64,000 bases of DNA from Viridothelium virens. Lineage: Eukaryota; Ascomycota; Dothideomycetes; Trypetheliales; Trypetheliaceae. Shown here in pieces: positions 31,311-42,789 of the stretch. The DNA lies in assembly GCA_010094025.1 (NCBI GenBank), contig ML991803.1:62001-126000 (forward strand), in the 5' to 3' direction. Positions within the stretch are counted from its first letter, which is position 1; each line of letters opens with the position of its first letter. A model generated the notes under the pieces. It was not told the origin of the DNA. It did no database searches and was given only the letters and a program-made list of their open reading frames with translations. The position numbers and the translations under genes are program-made.

Positions 31311-34300
31311 ATGTTGCAATGTCTTTCAGGAAGCTATGCCGCGTATTTCCTGGTCACTTACGCGTGTGGCGCTACAGCTCGTCAGTTCATTACTACGTAA
31401 AGACAAGGAAACAAATACTAATTTTTTTCGATCAGTATACCTCTCGCCAAAGGAGGGAGGATCGTCTTCGTCAATCTCAAGGAATAGTACTGAATCCATA
31501 GCCTCGGCAACCTCAGCTAGTGATCCCTGGCTCTTGACAAATTCTGTGGTGCCAAAGTCATCTACCACGAGTCTCCCCTTAGGTGCCTATATCGCCTCCG
31601 GTCTATCCGGCATTGCACCCCAAACGGTGACCCCGGTGTATTATTCTTCCACATCGACATCAAAGGCGACGACGGATACTGCTTTGAGAACTCATTCAGC
31701 GTCTCAGGAAGCTGTAGTATCAATCAGTAATGGCTTTTCAATCTCGACGGATGACACGACCCAGCCGATTGCAGCCAATATATCATCGGCTTCTACTTTT
31801 TCGCAAGTAGAAAATATTCACAATAGCAGCAATACCACGACCACTACAAGTCAGCTAAATCGAACCATCGTCTCCTCAAATCCGGGCTCCAAAGCTTCTG
31901 TGACGAACGGAATACTTACCAACAGCGCATACTATAAGGCCGCCAAAGTCTCCTCAAGTTTGAATCAGACTGATGCCATTGCGGGCCACTCCAGTAGCAC
32001 TAACTCGTCGAGAATTACTAGTACTGCACCATTTCAGTCCTGTTACTCTGTCTCGAATTCTCGCCAACCTAAGCCTGCTAATACGTCAATTACGCAAGGT
32101 CTAAGCTCCACTGGTAATGCTACTGTGGATCAATGTTGGATGCAGTGGTCGAATTACTGGGACTTTCAATCTATCTACGGCCATCTCAATTGGCTTAACT
32201 ACAGTTCGGGCCAATATGCAACAACCTATTACGCAGACACGCAAATCGCGCAATCCGCTTGCGTCCAAGTTATCACCTCTGAGTGGACAAGTAATGCGCC
32301 TTATTCAAATACAGACCTCGAGTTTATGACTGAAACCGAGATTCATACTGCTACCATCATTGCCGATGGATTCACAAGGACTATAGAAACAGACACGCAT
32401 ACGGTGATAGCACAAGAATATAAAGCCGCGACTACAATCACGCCTTTGTCGACTATCACCAACGTTGCCACCTCGACATGGACGGAATACTCTGAGACGA
32501 AGATTGCGCTTAGTAGTAAACCTTCACCAAACTGCGAGCTCCCACCTTTAGTAACACAGTGTCAGGATATCTGGAGTTCTTGGGCCTCTCACCAGCTAAT
32601 GGGCACTCCCACTATGTCTGCTCCGTCATGTGGCACCGTTGCATCTTGTCAACCATCCTGGACAACGTACGACTCAATATGGAGCTCTTATTCTTCTTTG
32701 AGAGGCATACCATCGCCTTCATGTACACAGGCATCTATCGCAGAGCCCCTCTGCAATGCCTTGCGGTCTTCATATATTGATGCCGGATTTTCAGAGAACA
32801 ATGGTGTCATTACCAGTAACGGAGCTTCTGGGTTTAGCGGGGGCTTCATGGAGAGGCCTACCGTAAGCTGGCCCTCGGTTGATCCAGAGTTTCCAGATAT
32901 GTTCTTCCTGCCGACAACGACCAGCTACCTTTCTCCCACCTGGCCAAGGTCTTCGACTCTTGCTGCTGGGTGTACTCTTGGCTGCGGTAATTGCGCCATC
33001 ACTGGTGGCACTGTACAGTTGATCCACTGGCTGCAACCTGCACCTACACCAGCTATCAAGGGAACAAGGAAATCGCATGGGACAGTCGATGGCGCTGTGG
33101 TAGCATCTACACTTGGTACTACCTTCACCTCTCCCACAATCTATGTCTCTCTTGCCGATGTTCATGCCGGTGACTCGTGTTCGGCGATCGCCAAGACGCA
33201 CTCTAACACTATCCTGCCTTTGACTAACACAAATCAGCTTTCAAGCATCTGGGCCCAATACCAAGGTCATCTAAGCACGGTGTCCTTCAATTTCACAGAT
33301 CTTAACACTCCAATCCCAGCCAGCATATACACTCGACAGCCATGGTGTGCCGCTTGGACGTCTACAATGGCCACCGAAGATCTCAATTTTGGCGCATGTA
33401 ATAGATCTGCCACGTTCGGGCGTGGTGAGAGTACGTGCTATCCCACGTGCCCACAGACTCAGCCTTTCAATCCAATTCTCGTGCTACCAACCGGGTTTCT
33501 CAAACCCATCGATGTGGCGTGGGCCTCTTGCAATCTTGATATCCGGGGGGTCTTTGATCCACCCATTGTGTTGACAGCACAGTCAGCTGCCGCTCTACCT
33601 GTGGCTGCTCCCATCACCTCCTTCATCGATCCAAGCCCACCGGCTGCTTCCGTACAATCTGCACCAATAATGCAGACTCCCGCACAGACTGCGAATGTTC
33701 CAAGTGCGACGAATGATCCGTCAGCTGGCGCTGGTCCGCTTCCAAGCCCATCTGCTTCATTGATATCCTCGTCAACAGCGGCAGCAGCTGATTCACCCGC
33801 CGGCTCAACTGAAGCTTCTGGTTTATTGGGCTCGGTTTTCCCATCGATTCTACTAAGGCCCACTTCGACAGACCAAGTTACAACCGATGTCACCAAGACC
33901 AATACTGCTCTTGACCCTTCACTGGCGGCCGAGGAAACCCGCAGCGCGTCCGATCCATTTTCAACCCAAGTTTTCTCCCAATCAGCAGCCCGTGGGCAAG
34001 CTGTATCAAGCGAGAACTTCGTCAACCCCTCTCAGTCATTTTTGAGCGCAGATCCACAAGTGCCTCCTACGCAAGACGGTGGAGGACAGTCTGCCACGGC
34101 CGATCCAGGCAGCTCAAAAGCTGTCATTGAAGGATCAACTCCACCAGCTGGAGTTTTGCCATCTGTCCCAGGCAATCCGTTATTTGCTGGAGTGGACAGC
34201 CTTGCTGTTGGGAGTAGCACTACCATTAACCTACCTATGACGAGTGGAAACGAATATTCAGCGGCAAATGGACTAGCGGGCGGCACTCCACCAGCATTAC

Positions 34301-36015
34301 CAGCAGACCCAGGATTCATCTATATCGCATCCGATGGTTACCCATCGAATATCCCAGGAGCCATCATCTCAGAGAAAATTCCGGCCGCTACCATAGCTGG
34401 GCAAGCTTTCAGTATTGGCAGTGACGACTTCAATATTGGAGGCAGTCAAACTGCACCATCTGAAGGTTTCTTAAGCGGCGATGGAATACTTACTTCGATA
34501 TTCATGCCTGTAGAGACTATTGCCGGACAAGCTATCGGTGTTGGCAAGACTGTTGTTCATGTTGGAGGCACTGATGTTGCACATTCGACTGCCACAGCTT
34601 CGGGTATCACCGATGCCAATCAGGCATCGGCTGCGGCAGTCACGATTGCCGGACAAGTGTATACGGCGGACTCGCGAAGTGGACTGATAATTGGATCAAA
34701 TACATTGAGGCCAGCAGACCCTGCTGGGACAATCGCTGGACAAGCTATCAGTATTGGTAGTGACGGGGTTATCATCGGAGGAGACCACATCGCCTACTCT
34801 GCTGTTGCAGCTAGTGCTGCTGATGGCGCCTCCCAGATCCTGACTGCAGTGATGACGAATGGTGAGCAAGTTTACACGGCAGATCCGCACAGCGCTTTGG
34901 TAGTGGGATCTAGCACACAGGAGCAGGGAGGTTATCCGGCGACGGTCGGAGGACATATTGTTAGCATTGGAAGCAACGGGATTGATATTGACGGAAGCCA
35001 TATTTCGTACTCCTCGCCTTCAGGGACTACAATGCCTGGTGTGGCGTTGACAGTTGGTTCGAAAATATTGACAATAGCTTCTGGAGACCCCTTGGTAATC
35101 GGCTCACAGACGATACAACCCGGAGATACCGCAACAGTGACTGACCAGATTGTCGATATGGGTAGTGGTGCTGGCAATCTGGGTGGAAATTCCGAGCCCA
35201 CTACGATCGCATCGACAGCTCCTCCAGAAGCGGTCTTTGGTTTTGGCTCGTCCTTACTCACCGCTACGCTAGGACAACCGGTAGCAATCGGTTCCACCAG
35301 CCTTATTGTCGGTAGTCCCGAATTTGTCGCCTCTGACATGACCTTTTCTGTGGCATCTAGCGGTGTTGTAGTTGATGGCACTATCGTTCCGTTCTCCTCT
35401 TCCACACTGCTTCCAGAGACGGAGGCGCCCCTCACAGTCTCAGGAACCGCATATACTGACAGATACCTCTCTTCAGACGTACAAGTCACGGGTGATCCGC
35501 AAGGATCCATGACGACTATGTTCATTTCTGGGGCGGCAGCAACCATTGATGGGCAGCTCGTCAGTGCGGAACCTGGTGGCCTTGAAGTGGGAACACATGA
35601 TATATCTTTTCAGTCGAATGCAGCAAATTCCGGGCAGAAGACATCATTCACAGTAAACGGACAAACATATACCGCTGTTGAATCTCTAGCTTCCTCAGGG
35701 ACTGGTAAAGTTGCTATAGTTGATGGCTCCATAATTCTACCACTCGGCATGCCCGGGACCATTAATGAGGGGCCGAGCGCCTCTGTTGGTACCACTAGCG
35801 TGGTTGGCAACGAGACATCAACAGGAGCGTTGAGCTCTGCGACGACGGCTGGCAGTTCGCCAGCTTCAACTGGAATCGAAGGCGGATCGAGTGGAGGGGT
35901 CTCTTCAGCGACAACGACCAAGTCTAGCGCGATAGTCGCCCCAAATCCAACATACACAAGAAGTCCTTTGGCATTGCTGATAGCATACTTGGCTTTCATG
36001 ATTGTGCTTAGCTGA
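31311..36015 (+). CDS. Giant Ser/Thr-rich GPI-anchored wall protein with internal repeats
   Basis: This is a 1549-residue predicted cell-surface protein. I infer exon 1 at 31311-31380, a 55-bp GT-AG intron (31381-31435) with an ACTAAT branch-site word, and exon 2 at 31436-36015. This model gives a hydrophobic leader (MLQCLSGSYAAYFLVTYAC). The unspliced frame starting at 31336 lacks any signal peptide, which is why I prefer splicing. Residues about 25-260 are Ser/Thr-rich. About 260-750 are cysteine- and tryptophan-containing segments (CWMQWSNYWDF, CQDIWSSWASH, CQPSWTTYDSIWSSY). About 1015-1440 carry roughly ten degenerate repeats of the form TIAGQ-x-hydrophobic-GSD-x-IIGG. The end (SPLALLIAYLAFMIVLS) fits a GPI signal. 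The family of such repeats is fungal and mostly uncharacterised. Adhesion or wall structure is the likely role, which is inference. Confidence 0.82.
34380..35720 (+). repeat. Degenerate protein-level tandem repeats (TIAGQ...IGG units)
   Basis: Within the giant wall protein, units of about 40-60 residues recur: AGQAFSIGSDDFNIGG, AGQAIGVGKTVVHVGG, AGQVYTADSRSGLIIG, AGQAISIGSDGVIIGG and others. Alternation of AGQ-A and AGQ-V forms suggests a two-part repeat. They are diverged at DNA level, so the expansion is not recent. Confidence 0.7.
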
Positions 36016-36982
36016 CTGAAGTGTTTTTGGAGCACGGAAGAAAACGATTGGTAACCGAGCTCCGAAGGACATAGTCATCTTCGCCATCATGGACAATCGT
36101 CCGAAACCACTGTCTTCCTACTTTGAAGTATGGAATGGCGCTCATTGATGGACAGGGGGCCAAATAACCATCGGGGCTGTCGCCATTCGATCCGTTATCA
36201 AGTGGTCGGCCCTGACGGGAATTGAGCAATACACCTTGAGCAGAAATGTAGAATGTTCTCCGGTAAAGTTCAGCCCTTCCTATCATGCAAGATAACAGCT
36301 CGGCAAAGGCATGCAAAGTACCAAAATGTATTTTCAATCTGAACTCGCGAGGATGGAACGATGGAAACAAGGGTTTCTGTGTGGCTGTCTGCTCAAGAAC
36401 CCCGGGAACACGATTTTCGTAACTTCATTCGAATGCGGTGGTCGTAGAATACGGTTTTGTGAATCGGGAGGTAGAGTTAGAAGTCAACGTAAATATCGAT
36501 GCGGGCCATCTTTTGTACATGTATCGTAGCCAGTTCGCTACGATTCGTGTGCACAGACTTTTGCCCAGTACTCTAAGGTCATTATCAGAACCCGGCTGTG
36601 AGTCGCCGCTGCGCAGTCCCACAGCAATACTGCTCTAGGGCCATGAGAGAGAGGATGAGACGCTCACTATACGATATCCGGAATGCGACTCGGTGGTTGC
36701 TCATTCGGGGATGAAACGTTTGCCGGCTTCACGCTTCGTTTCAGCATCTCACCCATCTCAACACCGTAATCTTTATTACGTCACAGCGCTCTTCTATTTG
36801 ACCCGTATTCCGTACCAGCTCCGCCATCAACCGAGAGCATGCTACTCCGGCCAAACGCTACTTCCCTCGGGATCCATTCGACTTTCCCTTGGCTACCAGG
36901 CTGAGCGGATCTCTGCTTATGCCTGGTGAAGCCATCTGTCCAACCAACACCTTTCGCCCCTCTCCCTGAACACATACCCATC
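36016..36982. other. Intergenic, promoter of PAF-acetylhydrolase-like gene
   Basis: Nothing was recognised apart from a pyrimidine-rich segment before the downstream gene (36925-36980). Confidence 0.5.
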
Positions 36983-39203
36983 ATGGCTGGCATTCCAGCC
37001 CACATTAAGGGTGCGAGGCCCAAAGACGAGAAACTTTCCCGCACAGCGAGCATGACAAGTGGAACGCGAAAACGGCATAGCAATAAGCCCAAGTCGCGTC
37101 CGCCGCGGTCATTTCGGGATAAGTTGGGCTTCTTAAACAGCACCCTTCCAGGCTACTCCGGACCCTACAATGTCTGTAATCTCTGAACATATGCTGCTCT
37201 GATGTACCGATTCTAATTTAGCCCAACAGGTCGGTCTGATGGATATCGAGGTTCCTGCCCAAAACCCTCGCACGTTTTCACACATAACCCGTCGACGCCG
37301 ACATCTCCTACAACTCGAGACTGTTCTTCTGACAATCTATTATCCTTCTGCCATCGGCTCAGGAGCTGGACATGACCCAGCTGGTTACAAATACTGGTCC
37401 CGCCAAACATGGCTCCCGAGGCCGCGGAGGAAAACTGCACAGGGGTTTGGGCTACTTGCTGGTTTGGGAGATTGGATAACTCTACCGTTCTTCCTCGGAT
37501 CTACGATGTTCACCAAAATTCCTGCGTTCAAGAATGCTCGACTGGCTGATCATTGGCCCGTAGAGGAGAACTACGCAACAGGCGGAAAGAAAGTGAAGGA
37601 TACGGAGGGCCGACCCCCGGAAGGAGCCGAACCGGGATCAAAGCCGACGTTTCCTCTCATATTGTTTAGTCATGGCTTATGTGGGACACGCACAATGTAC
37701 TCAAGTTTATGTGGCGAGTTTGCAAGCTACGGATTTGTTGTCTGCGCCGTAGAGCACAGGGACGGAAGTGGACCTCGGACCTTCGTCAACCATAGCGAAC
37801 ACGGAGAAGGAAGTCGAAAGGAAAGGGAAATGAAGGGTAATTTAGATCACACGCCTGAAGAAAAGGAGAAAAGCTATGATGTTATAGATTACATCTGGCC
37901 ACAGAGTAATCCCTATGATACCAGTCCAAATAACGACAAAGGGGTAGATCGGGAACTAAGAAGTGCACAAATGGAACTGAGGTTAGCTGAGCTTGAAGAA
38001 GCATATTATTTATTGCAGCATCTCTGTGAAGGTGACGGGGAGGAATACATCGATAAACGCAATATGCGGAAAAGGGGCTATGCCGGCTCAAGCTCAAGAG
38101 GCCTTGAAGGAATCAACTGGAAATCCTGGCAAGATCGATTCAACCTACAACACGTCACCATGGTTGGACACTCATTTGGCGCTGCCACAACAGTCGAAGT
38201 TCTCCGAAGTGGAGAACGCTTCAAATTCGTCCGGCAAGGCATCATCTACGACATCTGGGGCGCAGCAGTCAACCCCCCAGCCGACGACCCTCAACACCGC
38301 ATCCACACTCCCCTCCTCGGCATCAACTCCGAAGCCTTCATGTACTGGGCCTCCAACTTCGACGCCGCCCTCTCCCTCGTCAAAGAAGCCGCCTCCCACG
38401 AGCCCCCACCACCCCCACAGTACCCCCCCGAAACCGTCCACCCGCCCGACACCAACTCCAAGCTGTCCTGGCTCCTCACCGTCCGCGGCACGGTGCACAT
38501 CTCGCAATCCGACTTCTCGATTCTCTACCCCGGGCTCTGCAGCGCCCTGCTGAAAGCCACGGCGGACCCCAAGCGCGCACTCGACCTCAACATCGACGCA
38601 TCCCTCGAGTTCCTGCGCTTCACCATGCCCGCTCATCTGGTGTGGGCGACTCGTGCGGTGCGCGCCGAAGCGCGGAACGAGAAGCTGGATGGTGAGGGGT
38701 CGGGCGCGGGGGTGCTGGACACGCAGCTCTTGACTGAGGGGGAGTTGCCGGGACATCGTCGGCCCGAGGACAAGTTTCTGGCGCTGAGACTGAAGATCCG
38801 GAATGAGTTTTGGAAGCGGATGGTGTTTCCGCGGCCGGTCCGAAAGGCTAGGGATGAGTGGCGGCGGAACAAGGGGAAGGTGGCGTTGGAGGATGAGGTT
38901 TGGATGCATTTTAAGCCGACTGATGAGGATTTGAAGCGGTTTGGAGTTGACTATCGCGGGAGGGAGGAAGATTCTGTTGGCGAACCGGATGTGGAGATAG
39001 GGAGGGATGTAGAGAGGTCGAGGAGTGGTGGGCGGGAGAACGGCGGAGTCGATGTTCCAAGTATTTGGCCTTATGGGTCAGAGAGAACTGAGAAGGACGA
39101 GGTACCAATGGCTGAGGGGTCAAGTAAGGAAACGACATCGAGGCCGCAGGAAGATGCACATTACCATCAACAAGACTATGTGGAAAATAAAGGAAAGCAA
39201 TGA
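36983..39203 (+). CDS. PAF-acetylhydrolase-like phospholipase A2 (group VII/VIII type)
   Basis: This is an alpha/beta-hydrolase of the platelet-activating-factor acetylhydrolase family, which removes short or oxidised acyl chains from phospholipids. Exons are 36983-37171 and 37230-39203 with a 58-bp GT-AG phase-0 intron, giving 720 residues. The N-terminus is very basic (RKRHSNKPKSRPPRSFRDK) with no signal peptide, so it is probably intracellular. The oxyanion region is LILFSHGLCGTRTMYS. The nucleophile Ser378 lies in GHSFGAA. A catalytic Asp probably lies in YDIWGAAVNP, and the His in VRGTVHISQSDF. The C-terminal 180 residues are hydrophilic and variable (SRSGGRENGG), beyond the usual family length. 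Residues near 460 are Pro-rich (EPPPPPQYPPE) where the coding strand is C-rich. It is convergent with the next gene, 195 bp apart. Confidence 0.86.
38200..39060. other. C-rich to G-rich strand-composition switch (locus B)
   Basis: The plus strand is C-rich from about 38200 to 38620 (38401-38460: 36 C, 6 G) and G-rich from about 38680 to 39060 (38821-38880: 28 G, 11 C). It lies in the plus-strand lipase gene. Confidence 0.7.
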
Positions 39204-39229
39204 AAATTCCCTGCCCCCAAGCTGTCTAT

Positions 39230-39990
39230 CGTGCTATATTTGACAATGCCCACCAATATATTATACCCCTCCCACATCCCTAGCGTACATCCGCCACATT
39301 CCTTGGACCCGCTCTCTCCTTTCTCCTCAATCTTCTCTGCGAATTCTCGCACCCGTACCCCTTCTCCAACCCCCTCTCCAATCTCTTCTAACAAGCTCTC
39401 AATCCATCTCTCCGCCCATCACATCCTCCTCCACCACCGAATCCAGCACCCAGCAAACCCAACAGCCCACCACTCCCTCCCGTCCATCCCCCATCGGCAC
39501 GCCATACAACCACTTCCCCACACTTCGCTCCTCGCCTTCGTCTTCACCTTGACCAACATGCCACCGCGTGCAGGCCGACGAGTTCGCAGCGGCCTGAGGG
39601 AGACGATACGGCGCGCGGAACATGACGTAAGCCCGAAACGGTTTCCCCGCGGCCATAGAATCGGAGATCGAATCGATGGTGGAGGAGGCAGTGTGCTGGA
39701 AGAGCATACTCGGCGTGAGCTGGAGACGGGGTGGGAGAGGCGAGGTCGGCGGAGGTGAGAATAGCGCAGGAGATGAGGGCGCAGTGTAGTATGCACTGGG
39801 CGGCGGAGAGAAGGGGCTCGACATGTCCGCACGTCGTGGGGATGAAGGTGGGAACGTGGCGTACTGTGTGCGGGTGCTACTGGCTGGTGGTGATGTGGGA
39901 GTGCCTTCTCTTGGGGAAGAGATAACTTCGTCGATAGTTGGAAGACTGCTGTAGGTGTGGCTGGGCGAAGTCGGCGGTGGTGGAGATTTC
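39230..39990. other. C-rich to G-rich strand-composition switch (locus C)
   Basis: The plus strand is C-rich over 39240-39560 (39421-39480: 33 C, 4 G) and G-rich over 39570-39990 (39721-39780: 33 G, 7 C). It spans non-coding DNA and the 3' part of a minus-strand gene, so codon choice alone cannot explain it. Confidence 0.7.
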
Positions 39991-41000
39991 TCTCTCTTAT
40001 ACAGAGATGGGCAGAGGTGGGTGACTTTGTACTCGAGAAAATTGTATTTGGGACTCGGATGACGGCGTAAAGGAAGAGTTGGTGGAGCAAGCAGCAAGTA
40101 AACCTCGTGAACAGTGCGAATCTCCTTTATCAGGCTGAGCAACGAAGTGACAGGCGACGTGGACAGTTCCGGAAACAGGACCACTGTTGACGATGGAGGA
40201 AAGCCTTTTGGGCTAGAAACAGAGGACGACAAGGATGGTGGAAATATGTCTGTGCTTGCTGAACTTGTGGTCGAGAGCGAAGATGATGAATATGTGCTGG
40301 GTGAGGAAGGCAGCAAGGCCGATGCTGACCGCTCTTCTTCATCCTTCTTGGCTGCCTCCTGTATGATGAGATCTAGCCAGTGGACGTCTTCTGCAGATAC
40401 CTCGAATTCAGTGATCGCGTTCCTCCTTCCCCTCACTTGTTCTGAGTTTGTTATAGTATCGTGAGGCTTGCCTGCATGCTCAATTGCAGCTTCTCTGATT
40501 GCGTCCGTAATATCTACAGAACACGCAAGGATCCAGACTTGCTTCCCTGTCTTCGCATCGATGAGGGATTTGATCAGTTGCAGCAAGAAATGTGGTCGGC
40601 CATCATCCCCCATATCCGTCAAAAGCGAGCTGTCCTCCTCACCTTCGCACACATGATTGAGGAATTGACAAGCTTCAGTTTGCAAACCGTTGGAGCTGAG
40701 CCGAAACCCCTGAGAGTAGAATTTCACAGGTCTCCCATGAGCGTGAGGGGAGCATAGAGCGAGGGATCTGAATAGGCGTGGGAATGAGAATTGCCGAGCG
40801 ATATTTGGAGCAAAGTTCGTGGACCGGTGATCAAATTCCTCGTTTAGGTTCTGGCCTCTCGTGCCAAATTGCACAGCTGGCAGTTTGGCAAATTCCAGAG
40901 CCAGTCTATCCATTTCCGCCATCCACTGCTGGACTTGTATCTTCTGGAGCTTTTGCAGAGGATGTGTTATGCCACTCGCTCGGTGCCCTGTCGGAATCAT
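39399..41000 (-). CDS. Uncharacterised fungal protein, Pro/Ser-rich C-terminal half
   Basis: I do not recognise this 533-residue protein. The start given is the first ATG (41000, MIPTGHRASG). A TATAAAA box at 41205-41211 on the same strand supports transcription toward it. The frame remains open upstream to about 41081 and reads protein-like (FLVVDNTTLGANYFWTG), so an unseen upstream exon is possible. The N-terminal 200 residues look globular, with LFRSLALCSPHAHGRPVKFYS and HFLLQLIKSLIDAKTGKQVW, a layout that faintly recalls a PAS-like sensor fold. Residues about 225-420 are Ser/Pro-rich low complexity interrupted by a conserved-looking block (SLLSLIKEIRTVHEVYLLLAPP). The C-terminus returns to order (FRAYVMFRAPYRLPQ). 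Pro richness partly reflects the C-rich coding strand of composition locus C. Confidence 0.6.
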   Translation of the reverse strand: MIPTGHRASGITHPLQKLQKIQVQQWMAEMDRLALEFAKLPAVQFGTRGQNLNEEFDHRSTNFAPNIARQFSFPRLFRSLALCSPHAHGRPVKFYSQGFRLSSNGLQTEACQFLNHVCEGEEDSSLLTDMGDDGRPHFLLQLIKSLIDAKTGKQVWILACSVDITDAIREAAIEHAGKPHDTITNSEQVRGRRNAITEFEVSAEDVHWLDLIIQEAAKKDEEERSASALLPSSPSTYSSSSLSTTSSASTDIFPPSLSSSVSSPKGFPPSSTVVLFPELSTSPVTSLLSLIKEIRTVHEVYLLLAPPTLPLRRHPSPKYNFLEYKVTHLCPSLYKREKSPPPPTSPSHTYSSLPTIDEVISSPREGTPTSPPASSTRTQYATFPPSSPRRADMSSPFSPPPSAYYTAPSSPALFSPPPTSPLPPRLQLTPSMLFQHTASSTIDSISDSMAAGKPFRAYVMFRAPYRLPQAAANSSACTRWHVGQGEDEGEERSVGKWLYGVPMGDGREGVVGCWVCWVLDSVVEEDVMGGEMD

Positions 41001-41622
41001 GAGCAAGTGATCTTGTTTCGGTGGTCCTGTCCAGAAGTAGTTTGCTCCAAGCGTCGTGTTGTCAACTACCAAAAAGGGTTCTTAAACACTGAAATCTGCT
41101 GTATAGAGAATTTGTAGTGGAATACCGGACTGAGGAGCAATTGGACGAATATGCAAAGTTGCTACAAGGTATGGAAGGATGAGATTGCGAAGTAGGATGA
41201 GAGATTTTATAGAAGTAAATGCGACATGTCTTACAACAAGATTGCTCCCTGTCTCATATTATCTTTATCCATCATTGACCTTCATTGAGGGATGTCTCGG
41301 AAAAGCTATGCAGCCATCGTCTTTGTCCCAAAAGCAAACACCTGAAAGTGTGAGAGGACCATCCTCAAGAACCCGAAAGCCAAACGTCAGATCCCGAGCA
41401 AGAAAAAGCATCAAAGAATCTAGAAACAAGAATCGTGTCTATTTGCGTACGAGATGGTCTATACATCTTGCACGATGCATCAGCATGACGATAACCACGT
41501 TGAACACAGCTTCTAATCAAACCAGAACCAAAATCAAATCGCTCAGAGTGTACGGAGTAGGCAGGGAAATTTGATTGAAGGGTCGCGCCAAGTACTCGAA
41601 TATGTTGCAAGTGCGCTGCTCA
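41001..41622. other. Intergenic between unknown gene and LAD 3' end
   Basis: This contains a minus-strand TATAAAA word (41205-41211) followed by a pyrimidine-rich tract toward the unknown gene, a typical fungal core promoter. A longer frame of that gene may begin inside this stretch (see its entry). Confidence 0.55.
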
Positions 41623-42789
41623 TTAATCCAAGCTTTGGATTTGTACTTTAATGGCACCCGTTCTAGGGTTTGATGCAGTTTCGAAAGCCTTCACAGCTTC
41701 TTCGAGTTGGAATCGGTGCGTGACAAGCTTCTTCATGTCAATCACTCCACTTCTCACGAGGCGAATCGCGCGAGGCCATGTATTTGCATATCGATACTGG
41801 AAGATAAGATCAACCTCTTGCGTGTTCACTCTGGCAAATGGAATAGTCATATCGTCCTTGCCGACGCCGGTTACGAATACCTTGCCGCCGAACTTCACGG
41901 CCCAGATTGCACCGGCGACACTACTCTGAACGCCAGTGCATTCCATTGCAACGGCCATTTTCTCACCATCAGCAGCAGCGATGATTTTCTCTCCGGTTTG
42001 CTGAGGCGTGTCGGAAAATTCGACCTTGTGTGTTTTCACAGTTGGCACAAGTTCCTTTGCGAATTTTAATCTTCCCTCGTCAATGTCGGTAATGACAAGC
42101 GGCTCTGCCCCTGCCGCGCGGCAGCACAACAATGTCACTAGGCCAATGGGTCCAGCTCCGCAGACGACTACGGGATCCCCCAGCCGCACGTCGGCCCGTT
42201 GCATGGCTGAGAGCGCGACACTAAGAGGCTCCAGCAGTGACCCATCCTCGTAGCTCATATTTCCAATCTTGTGACACAATACAGCAGGATGGTTGACATA
42301 ACGACGTAGGAGTCCAGGGACGGGAGGGGTAGAGAGGAACAAGACGCGCTCGCAGCCATTGTATCGACCGGTTAGGCATGGTTCACATTCATGACAGATG
42401 ATGTTGGGCTCGATAGCTACGCGATCGCCAGGTTTGAGGGACTTGACTGAGGGATGTGCGGCCAGAACTTCACCCGCGGACTCGTGGCCAAGAATGTGAG
42501 TATCCTCAACAACCATGGGACCTATACGGCCAGCGTGCCAGAAGTGTACATCAGAACTAGGGATTTGGGTCAACCAGCCGCCTTCAAAGATTCTCGTATC
42601 CGAAACTCACCCGCAGATTCCTGTACTCCTTATGGCGACGGTGACTTCGCCTTCCTTGAGACACTCGCCTTTTTGTACCGCCTCGAGTGTGGGCTGGGCA
42701 TCTGCAACCCAAAGATCATGCTTTGGATTAGTGTACACGCCAATGTTTACCTTTGAGGGCTGTGTAACCGTCTGTGTGGCTGTAGCCAT
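41623..42789 (-). CDS. lad1: L-arabinitol 4-dehydrogenase
   Basis: This is an NAD-dependent polyol dehydrogenase of the zinc medium-chain family that oxidises L-arabinitol to L-xylulose in fungal arabinose catabolism. Exons are 42611-42789 and 41623-42556 with a 54-bp GT-AG intron, giving 370 residues, the usual length. Near-identity to known fungal LAD blocks is seen: [15 protein letters not shown] at the start, then RSTGICGSDVHFW (catalytic-zinc Cys). [17 protein letters not shown] supplies the zinc His-Glu. [15 protein letters not shown] carries the structural-zinc cysteine cluster. GAGPIGLVT is the NAD loop, [14 protein letters not shown] binds the adenosine ribose, and the end is [18 protein letters not shown] rather than xylitol or sorbitol dehydrogenase is favoured by this overall match. 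It is divergent from RPB2 across 1.2 kb. Arabinose induction is likely from the family but not read from sites here. Confidence 0.93.
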
